Below, piece after piece: positions 19,901 through 25,977 of a stretch of 25,977 nt of DNA. Below the pieces are notes generated by a model that saw only the letters and a list, made by a program, of their open reading frames with translations, was not told where the DNA came from and made no database searches. The translations under genes were made by a program, and so were the position numbers. Each line of letters begins with the position of its first letter. Within the stretch, counting starts at the first letter, position 1. Origin of the DNA: Acrasis kona (Eukaryota > Heterolobosea > Eutetramitea > Acrasida > Acrasidae); contig JAOPGA020000842.1 of NCBI GenBank assembly GCA_026419775.2, positions 1-25,977 of the forward strand, given 5' to 3'.

Positions 19901-20762
19901 CGCTGGATACAACGCACAGAACATCATTTCCACTGTTCCATAAAAGATGTGAAACCAATGTTTTTGATTTGTCCAGAGTGAAGTCATAGTGTTGGAGTCC
20001 GTTGCGTTCCGTGAAGCAAATTCTTGTTTCGTTCAACTTTTGTAGGTACTGGTGGGATGCAATGATGCTTCCATCTGGTCTGTAGCTGCACGAAGCGTCT
20101 AGGCCTTCAATGTGTTCTGACTTTGAGTGAACGGCATCAAGATCGGATCTGTCCCAAACACGCACATGCCTTCTATTGATTCTGGGGTCGTAGCTATTTA
20201 CTGCGAAAAACATTCCATCTGCTCTCCAGGAGATTTGAGGAGGACTTGATTTTGACTCTTCGGACAAGACCGTTGTTGACGTCTGTTCCAACGTAACGGT
20301 ACTTCTGTTTGTGGTTGTAGGCTCTTGTTGGATGTCAACTTCAGCAATTTGCTCAAATTCTTTAGAAAGTGTCATCAAAGTGTCATTAGCTGTTGCGAAA
20401 ACAACCAACTCTTGGTCTGGAGACCATGACATTGATTTTAATCCCTCTGAAACCACTGCAACAGACTCACAAATGCTTGTGTGAATGTTGAAAGTTAAAA
20501 TGTCACCAGCATCGGTCGCAATGCACAATGATTCTAATTCTGCGATGTATGTGGCTGAAATTGGTGTGGCTCCTGCCTGTACGCTTTCCTTGATATCAAC
20601 GTCTTTCGAGACTTCTCCCGTCTTCAAGTCCATAGAAAAGATGGAACACGATTTTCTTACGGCGAAATATAGACTTCCCTCTATTGGGCAATAGCACATA
20701 ACATCGTCATTCTCATTGGCACAATTAGCTTCTAAGTGCTGCAAAAGCACCAAGTTTCGCAT
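16968..20762 (-). CDS. ELP1: Elongator complex protein 1 (ELP1/IKAP/IKI3)
   Basis: 1264 residues, intronless (human 1332). ELP1 is the scaffold of Elongator, which with ELP3 makes 5-carboxymethyl modifications at wobble uridine of tRNAs. The N-terminal half has two WD40 propellers; recognisable blocks are SWSPDQELVVFATANDTLM, ISWRADGMFFAVNSYDP, RVWDRSDLDAVHS and ASCSYRPDGSIIASHQ. The second half is a TPR-like alpha-solenoid (YLPYLAQLQQIRNVDYQRYT, LGRWSNALVNLSK, YQQSAITFLSG). Near the C-terminus the basic tRNA-binding motif is clear (SARSGTGMVTARNKKKRTKL, KKGGPFEEDNLVNRIYSLIP), followed by the dimerisation helices. The TAA stop overlaps AATAAA (minus, 16964-16969). The 3' half is richer in GC and CpG than the 5' half, which leaves long stop-free frames on other frames and the opposite strand. 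Confidence 0.97.
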   Translation of the reverse strand: MRNLVLLQHLEANCANENDDVMCYCPIEGSLYFAVRKSCSIFSMDLKTGEVSKDVDIKESVQAGATPISATYIAELESLCIATDAGDILTFNIHTSICESVAVVSEGLKSMSWSPDQELVVFATANDTLMTLSKEFEQIAEVDIQQEPTTTNRSTVTLEQTSTTVLSEESKSSPPQISWRADGMFFAVNSYDPRINRRHVRVWDRSDLDAVHSKSEHIEGLDASCSYRPDGSIIASHQYLQKLNETRICFTERNGLQHYDFTLDKSKTLVSHLLWNSGNDVLCVVSSDSNNQHILRLYYRGNYHWYLKQHFILESPATCVQWDAELPLRLHVHCQGGSYSCYDFCWDHCMSVGNESDNPTIMAVIDGCNLLMTPMRHCLVPPPMSASKLEFPHPVRSASFGPNHQLAVQLSNKEGTVLIYQYDPTQSKPPKFGLPPSQVATFNISQTRLLTVLSDDTIACVEPSKPLGQDTLKFYKHNGHVNEISYPDHILRITHDVESCTLFVQTNDGSVFQQPYHNNEISPPEERSELSFQQPCEWMQACKVQSEDAHDQEDALVGLNYRGLLYVQGNVAASNCSSFTLHGSQHLLFTTFNHQLRILSLHQSASDLLESASSNASSRYDQGFRELERGAKLVCAIPRDVRVVLQMPRGNLEGIYPKALLLDHLRDLLNQHLYGTALSLMRKHVVDANLLHDHDPQHFFAHVNQLISQCVNADHINLFLSTLTPSDVTLVKYIGYHHQRNHVQNHHQSTSKVNQVCIAVRNAIRQSDRKQELITSTITTFVKCDPPQLDDALRLIRDMKESELNQQIKSSSSSEAALRYLIVLCGDVDKLYNVALGMYDFELVLMVAQKSQKDPKEYLPYLAQLQQIRNVDYQRYTIDMDLGRWSNALVNLSKSAPTDADHHHRCIQLVKNHELYELGMQLFDRDVQFLEAFGDYLYQKESYQQSAITFLSGNHHKKAMDAYVMDGDYRMAMSIATHRLRYSRDACKQIAFDLIRSCEKLHRVKDVALILCEYLNDHEEAVLTLTKSHVWNESMRIASKFDRNDLIQTHIEPAVVDGLEETCNDLDDSISKLTKYCNRLGEARLELERSKRLEMEALDEGVLGVDVDQLSDSGSIQSDMSAYSGVSVLSSISNVSARSGTGMVTARNKKKRTKLKKGGPFEEDNLVNRIYSLIPQKAQISSMSELMGIGVYFGLNNESKQVQEKLKSLLQLVRDRRELIESEYYVPSVDDKNVPDRHVVPRRLSDLVGTFLESDEKWMIKILL

Positions 20763-20852
20763 GTTTGTGTGTTTTCAAAATTGAAGTTGAATTGATTACA
20801 ACAAAATATTTTTTCCAGTTCAACCACTCGAAACTACCACATTGCAGGGTAC

Positions 20853-21084
20853 ATGAAACGCTACTACACAAACATTATTGTCTACATTATGTTTTGATGA
20901 TATAAACCAGATTGAGGAAGAATCCGAACGATATTTTATGATAAATTCTATTATTTATAATGTATGGGTGCACTGCGCCTTGATGGTGGTGCAAGACAAG
21001 GGCAATACAAACAATAAGGCGACTCAAACCGTTTCCAGCGCTTATCGACTGGAAAAATTGATTCAACATCGTGCACATAACTGA
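20853..21084 (+). CDS. Small two-exon hypothetical protein, about 66 residues
   Basis: ATG 20853 gives MKRYYTNII to 20879, then a 31-nt candidate intron 20880-20910 (GTCTAC...AACCAG), then IEEESERYFMINSIIYNVWV, HCALMVVQDKGNTNNKATQT, VSSAYRLEKLIQHRAHN to TGA 21084. The second-exon reading has protein-like alternation of acidic, hydrophobic and helical residues. The donor GTCTAC is weaker than GTAAGT/GTATGT used by neighbours, so the first exon is uncertain; an earlier donor at GTACAT (about 20850) or a start at the internal ATG 20938 are alternatives. TGAATAAAG joins the stop to AATAAA (21084-21089). The gene is convergent with the next one, 43 bp between stops, and divergent from ELP1 with 90 bp between starts. 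No family recognised. Confidence 0.55.
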
Positions 21085-21127
21085 ATAAAGTATTTTTAAT
21101 TGCTACAATATTATACAAATTTTTACA

Positions 21128-21976
21128 TTAAACCTCAGATTCCTCAGTTGGTGATATATCTTCTCTATCTTCTTCCCCTCCTTCGCATTGTTCATCGGCT
21201 GTACAATCATCTAGCGTTACGCCTCCAAATTTCGACATTAACTTTAGATCAGAGGCAGCCGTTCTAGCTCCTGCTATTATATCTGCTATTTGTTCATCAT
21301 TGTATTGAACCAACATTTTAACAAAACGGTCGTAAATTGATGTATGGCTACTTGACATGTCGTGTCTTATTCTTGGTGTATTGTATATTATTTGATCGAA
21401 ATCGTTTCTAGGTTTTGGATGCTCGATTTGGCGCATGTTCCTCACCTCATTTCTTGATCTCCTTGCCCTTTCGATATCAGCGGCGATGTCTTTGTAATAC
21501 TGTTCCTTGGCACTACTTTGTGCGCTACTAATCCTTTTCAAGTTATTTTGTGGCGACCTCGGAGGAGTTGAATCCATGGTTGTGAACGGTCTTTGACCTT
21601 GCGGTGATGAACTTCTTTTTGCATTTGGTGATGTACTCGGCCCGCTACGCATAGAATAAGTGGGAGATGAAGGACCTGTTTCTGAAGAATTTTCGCTGTG
21701 TGAGGAAGAATTAGATGGAGATCGTAATATTAATTCTGGATTTGATTCTGAAATTGTGTCAAAAAAACAATTTATATTTACAATACTTTTTTCGGTAGCA
21801 CGCTTCAATAAGGCTACGGGCTTCTTTGCAAAGCTTTTGGGTGGCTGACTATCAACACAGCTTTTCACCTGGGACATTCTATCCTTGTGCAACAAGTATG
21901 CTGACTTTATCATCGCCCTCCCGCCCTCATTCTCTGGAGAAGAAACAAAGTATTTCTGCTTTCTCACTTCAGCCAT
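21128..21976 (-). CDS. Unrecognised Ser/Pro-rich protein, about 269-282 residues
   Basis: Open from ATG 21976 to TAA 21128. The start (MAEVRKQKYFVSSPENEGGR, LLHKDRMSQVKSC) is basic; the middle is low-complexity Ser/Pro with many SP/TP sites (PSSPTYSMRSGPSTSP, STPPRSPQNN), suggesting regulation by proline-directed kinases. The C-terminal third is more ordered (FDQIIYNTPRIRHDM, SIYDRFVKMLVQYNDEQIAD, IIAGARTAASDLKLMSKF) and ends strongly acidic (GGEEDREDISPTEESEV). A 39-nt GT...AG segment at 21748-21786 (GTATTG...TTTCAG) is a multiple of three and encodes SIVNINCFFDTIS-like T-rich sequence unlike its surroundings, so it is probably a retained-frame intron. It follows the RING gene by 45 bp on the same strand. 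No domain family is recognised. Confidence 0.75.
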   Translation of the reverse strand: MAEVRKQKYFVSSPENEGGRAMIKSAYLLHKDRMSQVKSCVDSQPPKSFAKKPVALLKRATEKSIVNINCFFDTISESNPELILRSPSNSSSHSENSSETGPSSPTYSMRSGPSTSPNAKRSSSPQGQRPFTTMDSTPPRSPQNNLKRISSAQSSAKEQYYKDIAADIERARRSRNEVRNMRQIEHPKPRNDFDQIIYNTPRIRHDMSSSHTSIYDRFVKMLVQYNDEQIADIIAGARTAASDLKLMSKFGGVTLDDCTADEQCEGGEEDREDISPTEESEV

Positions 21977-22021
21977 TTGAGCCCTTCCTTATCAATTGCA
22001 GTAGATTACCGCTTAAACTCA

Positions 22022-23008
22022 TTACAATAAAGCGGCCTCTTGCAAATCCTTTTTTATACAATCCCGCAAGAATTTTAATTTTGTAAGTTCGTTCTTTTTT
22101 TGGTGTTGGACAGCAAGGGTCAAGTTATTGTTTATTTTTTCAAGTCTTACATTTCTTTCGTCTAAAAATATCTCACAGGCTTGCAAATCCTTAATGATTC
22201 TCTTGACCGTTTCTTCGTTTCGGTTGGATAGCATTGATTCAATGTCCTTCCTGATTTGATACAACCTGTCGAATACAATGTCATCTTCTTCGGCGATCTG
22301 CATGATTTGTAGACCTTGTTGGGTGAAGCGCTCTACCATTCTTTGATTGCGCTTTACTTCCTCCTCTGGTTCCTGTAGTGGTAATTCGTACCTGCACGTT
22401 GGGCATGTGTTGTGTTCTTGTATCCATGGCACGATGCAATCCTTGTGGAAAATGTGTTCGCATGGCAGCTGAGTGAGCTCCTCGTTGATGCTGTAATCTT
22501 CGATGCAAACACTACATGCGTCATTGTCGACACCGTCCTGGAGTAGCCTTCTATACTCGAGCCTTTCTTTTGTCATGTTGATGGTTGGTAGCGATGCGAT
22601 TGCATCCTTTTTGGTGGGCGCAGTGGTCGAAGCGTTCTGTGCTTGTTGAAAAGTGGTCCATAAAAGATTCTCCATTGTTGTGTTCGAGTCATCAACATCG
22701 TGAGGGATTACAGTAAATCTTACGCCGCCCGGTCCAACCTCGGATCTTGACTCAAAGTGTTGAGAATTACTAAGGGTGATGAATTGGTCGAGGTAAGGAT
22801 TCCCGGTAATTAGAGGAATACCGCTCATTAGGTAGAATTGTTGTTGTCTTGGATCAGCGAGGTGCCTCTCCGGTTGATTTAATGTGTTTACGAACCCGCT
22901 AACGCTAGGTCCGTACCTACTTATTAGGTCATTGGTATCCCAATTACTTTGACGTCTGGTTGTGCCTGTTATACCGAATAGTTGCCCGAGGTTGAAGAAT
23001 TCCGACAT
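22022..23008 (-). CDS. RING-H2 E3 ubiquitin ligase with C-terminal helical domain
   Basis: 328 residues, no introns. The RING-H2 finger is complete at residues 165-205: CSVC, LPCEHIFHKDCIVPW, and CPTC, spacing C-x2-C-x14-C-x1-H-x2-H-x2-C-x10-C-x2-C, like RNF126/Praja-type ligases. The family's N-terminal zinc ribbon is absent; instead residues 1-160 are polar with FNLGQLFG and ISRYGPSVSGFV. Residues 240-325 form a long helical region (FDRLYQIRKDIESML, VKRIIKDLQACEIFLDERNV, LKFLRDCIKKDLQEAALL) whose three-helix layout and length recall a BAG domain, but I would not assign it from sequence alone. Expected role: substrate ubiquitination with an E2, cytosolic (no signal or membrane segment). The ATG at 23008 is the first in the frame. 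Confidence 0.9.
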   Translation of the reverse strand: MSEFFNLGQLFGITGTTRRQSNWDTNDLISRYGPSVSGFVNTLNQPERHLADPRQQQFYLMSGIPLITGNPYLDQFITLSNSQHFESRSEVGPGGVRFTVIPHDVDDSNTTMENLLWTTFQQAQNASTTAPTKKDAIASLPTINMTKERLEYRRLLQDGVDNDACSVCIEDYSINEELTQLPCEHIFHKDCIVPWIQEHNTCPTCRYELPLQEPEEEVKRNQRMVERFTQQGLQIMQIAEEDDIVFDRLYQIRKDIESMLSNRNEETVKRIIKDLQACEIFLDERNVRLEKINNNLTLAVQHQKKNELTKLKFLRDCIKKDLQEAALL

Positions 23009-23773
23009 GTTCTGGTGTTTGGTTTTTTAGACTTGATCAATTATTTTTAATTTATTTACTCCGCATCGTTCAAATCAATTACAACAACAAAATTAATTTT
23101 GGTGGTTAGAATGTGCATCAGGTGTGAGTCATCACGGCTCTATTACAGGTAATTTCTGCTGAACAGTGCTAAATTATTCGATAGAAGGACGCGCTTATAT
23201 AATGATCTCAGGGAGTCGAGTGCCTTTTTGACAGGTTATATATAATACAGACCTAATGAGGACGAGTGAATTAAGAGGGACAGAAAGATTTAACACTTTT
23301 TTGATTTTCGAGTCATACATTTGAGATTTTAGTTTCCGATTCAATAATTATAGGGGTTGTCATGGAGATTAATTATTTTAGGATTAAAAAATTAAATACA
23401 TGGTGAACACCTACATTGGCAAAAAATTTTAAATCACTTCTTGTAGATGAACTGCACAAGCAATTGTTGTGTCTTTAAATTAATTTGATGAGAAATATTC
23501 GTGAATTTTTTGCAATAGACTTGTTGTAATTAATCAAGGGTTTGTATTCCTTCAAGACTTTCTTTGTTTTGTCTGCTTCCGTGGCTGTTCTGCGAACAGT
23601 GTACTTCTATTATAGTACTTCTTATATTTTGTCGCTCTCGGGCTTCTACTATACTTGTAATATTGATGCACCTACTACAGAACGAAAGGTTTCGGAAGAA
23701 GAAAATTGACACAAAATCAACAACCCATCTAAACTACAAGCCTTAATTGTTTATTCGAAATACTAGTTGTCTC
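23009..23773. other. Intergenic region between the RING gene and the jelly-roll gene
   Basis: About 765 bp, AT-rich, 5' region of the RING gene (minus) and 3' region of the jelly-roll gene. Opposite 60-codon open frames at 23530-23746 (both strands) have no recognised motif. AATAAA for the jelly-roll gene lies about 25 nt past its stop (minus, near 23750). I see no RNA gene. Confidence 0.5.
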
Positions 23774-24763
23774 CTACAAGACCATAGATAAAATTACAGC
23801 ACATGTAATAGTGCCGACCAAGACCAAACTTGTACCTTTTGAAGCAACGCCACTTGTTGGAATATCGTAATCAACCCAGGCAATGTAGCCAGCATCAGCT
23901 GGTGCAGGTGTAGCGGCCTCTTCATTCTTTGGAGGTAAAGTCATAATGTAAGATTCGGCTGGACAAGAATTTCCTGCTGTAGTAACTTCTGTTATGGTCA
24001 AGTCGTCATTGTAGACAACACCAGTTGTGATTTGGTTCATAGCGTATAGACCAAAGTGCAATTGATTCATACGATAGTTTCCTCCTTCGATGTTGGCGAC
24101 TGATTGTAGAACACCATCCTGCCATACAGCTGCAATACCGGTTGTAGGGTTGAAGTCAACATAAGTTGTTACGTTGACCCATTTCTGCCTAGGGAACATG
24201 TTTCCGAAGTTCTGGAAGGTGTGGAAGCGGAAATTGCCGGAAGGTACGTGTCCAAGTTGTAGATAACCTTCGGCACCAATATCTAGAGAGATGAATGTAG
24301 AACCTGGAGTGGCACCAGTTCTTCCTGAGATTTCTCCTATAGTAATCCATTGAGTAGGATCAGTAATTTCGATATCCAAATAAATCCACACTTCAATATA
24401 AACACCTCCAACGAAACCTCCCGATGCTCCGGTATTCTTGTAGAGTTGAACCGATGGCCATCCAGTATGTTGGTTGTCTTCAGCTGAAGTAATGACTCCC
24501 ATGTGTGATTTCTTTCCTGAACGAGCCTTAGTTGTTGTCAAGGTGTGAGCGGATCCCATTCCATTATTTAGAGGTGTAATATCAAAATTGTTGGCAGAGA
24601 AGTCTGACCAATCCTCAAAACTAGTGGCCCATTGTCTACATTTGACCATATTCTCATCCTTCTTGACAATATTCTTATCCCAGTCTACAGGAGGATCCCA
24701 TTGGGCTTGTACTCCGGCAAAAATGAGCGCAATGAATATTAGGCAAAGGAGTCGGTTCTCCAT
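23774..24763 (-). CDS. Secreted, probably GPI-anchored concanavalin-A-like jelly-roll protein
   Basis: 329 residues. Signal peptide MENRLLCLIFIALIFAGVQAQ, then a beta-rich domain of about 220 residues: WATSFEDWSDFSANNF, KARSGKKSHMGVITSAEDN, VGGVYIEVWIYLDIEI, PGSTFISLDIGAEGYLQLG, RQKWVNVTTYVDFN, GIAAVWQDGVLQSVANIE and LHFGLYAMNQ. The pattern E-W-x-Y and W-V-x-V-x-x-Y...W-x-D-G is that of ConA-like lectin/glucanase or polysaccharide-lyase jelly rolls. It is followed by a Pro/Ala/Glu-rich stalk (EEAATPAPADAG) and a C-terminal hydrophobic tail (TSLVLVGTITCAVILSMVL) after SGVASKG, which fits a GPI signal: small residues, spacer, hydrophobic end with no basic residue. Catalytic residues for a lyase are not identifiable, so it may be a carbohydrate-binding surface protein. 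NVT is a potential N-glycosylation site. Confidence 0.8.
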   Translation of the reverse strand: MENRLLCLIFIALIFAGVQAQWDPPVDWDKNIVKKDENMVKCRQWATSFEDWSDFSANNFDITPLNNGMGSAHTLTTTKARSGKKSHMGVITSAEDNQHTGWPSVQLYKNTGASGGFVGGVYIEVWIYLDIEITDPTQWITIGEISGRTGATPGSTFISLDIGAEGYLQLGHVPSGNFRFHTFQNFGNMFPRQKWVNVTTYVDFNPTTGIAAVWQDGVLQSVANIEGGNYRMNQLHFGLYAMNQITTGVVYNDDLTITEVTTAGNSCPAESYIMTLPPKNEEAATPAPADAGYIAWVDYDIPTSGVASKGTSLVLVGTITCAVILSMVL

Positions 24764-25213
24764 GTTTTATTTTGTTGGGCACTGAAAGAATGGGACGTTG
24801 AAAATTTATTCTGCCAAACGTCAACTGTTTAAAAATAAATCAAGATGTCTGTTAATGGAGCAACAATATTGTATAAAAATGGAGATTGTCAATTTCTCGT
24901 CGGTTTGCAGTTGGTTAGTTGGTGACTGATAGATTGTTTTACGCTAACAGTTATTCTTTCAATTGGACATTCTAATAGAATTTAAAAGTTAACCTCATTA
25001 ATCCCATAAGATTCTCTTGCTGTAGTTTCAAAACAATAGGTTTGTAGCGCTTGGCTCGAATACGTTTTATTTTTGGTATCAACATAAGGTATTTTGAATA
25101 CAAATTCGAATAACTGGATAATATTAACGCAATTGCTTAAAAGTGATCATTAAGGCTCGGCATGAATACGAATTATTTTCGAATTATTTGAATAAATAAT
25201 TATTCGTTATTTA
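24764..25213. other. AT-rich 5' region of the jelly-roll gene
   Basis: 450 bp with no supported gene. Several GAATACG and AATTCGAAT-type words recur (about 25060, 25090, 25165), and the imperfect inverted repeat CGAATTATTT...AAATAATTATTCG at about 25179-25206 could form a hairpin. Not enough to call a mobile element. Confidence 0.4.
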
Positions 25214-25460
25214 ATGAGTGACTTACAACTTTGCAAATCTGTTTTGATCGACACCAATCATAAAATCGATCAACCTATGATCCATCTTGTTATCGATCAA
25301 ATTTGCNATCAAAAAATGGATTATAAATTGAATCATTTGAGTGCTCATAATTTGGATCATACTATGGATCATATTGTCTATCTTGTAATCAATCATCAAT
25401 GGATCATAATTGTGACCATGCTTGTGTTCAATTGTGCTATCAACTATAGGATCAAGTAAC
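25214..25460. repeat. GATC-rich degenerate repeat with one undetermined base
   Basis: Eight GATC words in about 205 bp (starting at 25246, 25268, 25279, 25295, 25355, 25367, 25402, 25450), plus many ATCAT/ATCAA and TTGGATCAT, ATGGATCAT variants. A base is unresolved (n) at 25307. The spacing is irregular, so this looks like a decayed tandem repeat or low-complexity tract rather than a clean satellite. A plus-strand frame is open across it (25214-25459) but its content follows the repeat, so I do not call it a gene. Confidence 0.6.
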
Positions 25461-25645
25461 AGATCTGTAGCCCTTAAGTAGGCGAAATCATTAAAATTAT
25501 TTGAAATCTTGAAGGACCAAACAAGCCCAACAATACTTTTTATGTATTCTTGCTCTACACAAGCTTTTGATGAGTTCTCTCAAAAAAATATTCTCGGCAC
25601 ACCCCGGCACATACACTTTTCCAACACACAAATTCTCAGTTGTAA

Positions 25646-25727
25646 AATGGATACTATTGAAGTATGGGAGTACTACAGGGACGACGACAAGCGTCGTAAA
25701 TTCTATCAATACGTAAAAAGCACGTAG
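25646..25727 (+). CDS. Possible short protein or first exon
   Basis: ATG 25646 gives MDTIEVWEYYRDDDKRRKFY QYVKST ending at TAG 25725-25727. The charged, aromatic-rich composition is protein-like. A GTAGAG site overlaps the stop, and a downstream TTATAG would close a 49-nt intron leading into about 50 further open codons (25773 on), so this may be exon 1 of a spliced gene. Both the donor and the downstream frame are weak. No family recognised. Confidence 0.3.
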
Positions 25728-25912
25728 AGAGCTTCCGCAGAACCCGTGATAATTCTATTGGACGGGTTATAGAATCTTCACCTCAATCGGATTTTGTTAC
25801 AAAGTGAAATTTATTGTAATATTAGAAGTGCAATACGCCATTAAAGTGGCAGTTATTGAACACAATTTTCTTCCCACTCTACATGTGGTATGTTTGTTAC
25901 TGAATCAACATC

Positions 25913-25977
25913 TCAAACATCAACTTTGTCCTCATTAGAATCAATGTTAGGGTAATCAGTTTTTGAAGATGATGGTA
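25913..25977 (-). CDS. Possible C-terminal end of a gene beyond the right edge
   Basis: From the right edge the minus strand reads PSSSKTDYPNIDSNEDKVDV and stops (TGA 25915-25913). The acidic, polar composition looks like a protein tail. The same frame reopens after the stop (DVDSVTNIPHVEWEENCVQ) and a GTTGAT site lies nearby, so splicing could extend it. With only 20 codons visible this is weak. Confidence 0.3.
   Translation of the reverse strand, partial: PSSSKTDYPNIDSNEDKVDV

Noticed and set aside
21753-21786. A 34-nt intron starting at the inner GTAAAT site
   Set aside because: Removing 34 nt shifts the frame and gives an early stop; the 39-nt choice keeps the frame.
23530-23746. Overlapping 60-codon frames on both strands
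   Set aside because: Neither shows a family motif, and both cannot readily be genes; chance open frames in AT-rich DNA are expected.

Overview
This window is nuclear DNA from a unicellular eukaryote with a compact genome. The evidence is the gene content (Elongator ELP1, VPS16, NF-YB, mitochondrial aconitase, a lysosomal GH89 enzyme, a MAP kinase and a Ras-like GTPase), very short GT-AG introns (most 35-40 nt), AATAAA signals at or overlapping stop codons, and intergenic gaps often under 150 bp. TAA, TAG and TGA are all used as stops, so the code looks standard. The lineage cannot be fixed from the sequence; a free-living amoeboid or flagellate protist (for example Heterolobosea) is only a guess. 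I see no tRNA, rRNA, CRISPR array, viral element or recognisable transposon.

Layout, left to right. Positions 1-381 (minus) hold the N-terminal part of a MAPK-like kinase that runs off the window. A gene-poor 1.5 kb follows, with a decayed fragment of an alpha-N-acetylglucosaminidase gene at about 985-1115. The full-length copy is at 1916-4139 (plus) and carries one surplus base near 3611. A secreted 5'-nucleotidase-family phosphoesterase (4189-6055, one 40-nt intron) overlaps tail-to-tail with an unrecognised six-exon gene (6044-7396, minus). VPS16 (7467-10467, minus, one intron) is divergent from a polyprenol-kinase-like membrane enzyme (10600-11256, plus). A possible 42-residue protein (11311-11439, minus), NF-YB (11657-12202), an atypical Ras-like GTPase (12355-13197), an RDEL-tailed ER luminal protein (13541-14174, one intron) and mitochondrial aconitase (14280-16631) follow.

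The right part is mostly minus strand. A small membrane-protein gene is hidden at 16703-16910, just downstream of ELP1 (16968-20762). A small plus gene (20853-21084) is convergent with an unrecognised Ser/Pro-rich gene (21128-21976), which lies 45 bp downstream of a RING-H2 protein (22022-23008). A secreted, probably surface-anchored jelly-roll protein lies at 23774-24763. The last 1.2 kb is AT-rich, with a GATC-rich degenerate repeat holding an undetermined base, a short coding-like reading frame, and possibly the end of another gene at the right edge.

The genes do not form a pathway or operon-like system; this is an ordinary mixed housekeeping region. The most interesting points are the NAGLU surplus base and its decayed partial duplicate, the Ras-like protein with non-canonical residues at both positions known to control GTP hydrolysis, the hidden small spliced genes, and the stop-codon/poly(A)-signal overlap. 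I found no convincing undescribed multi-gene system.
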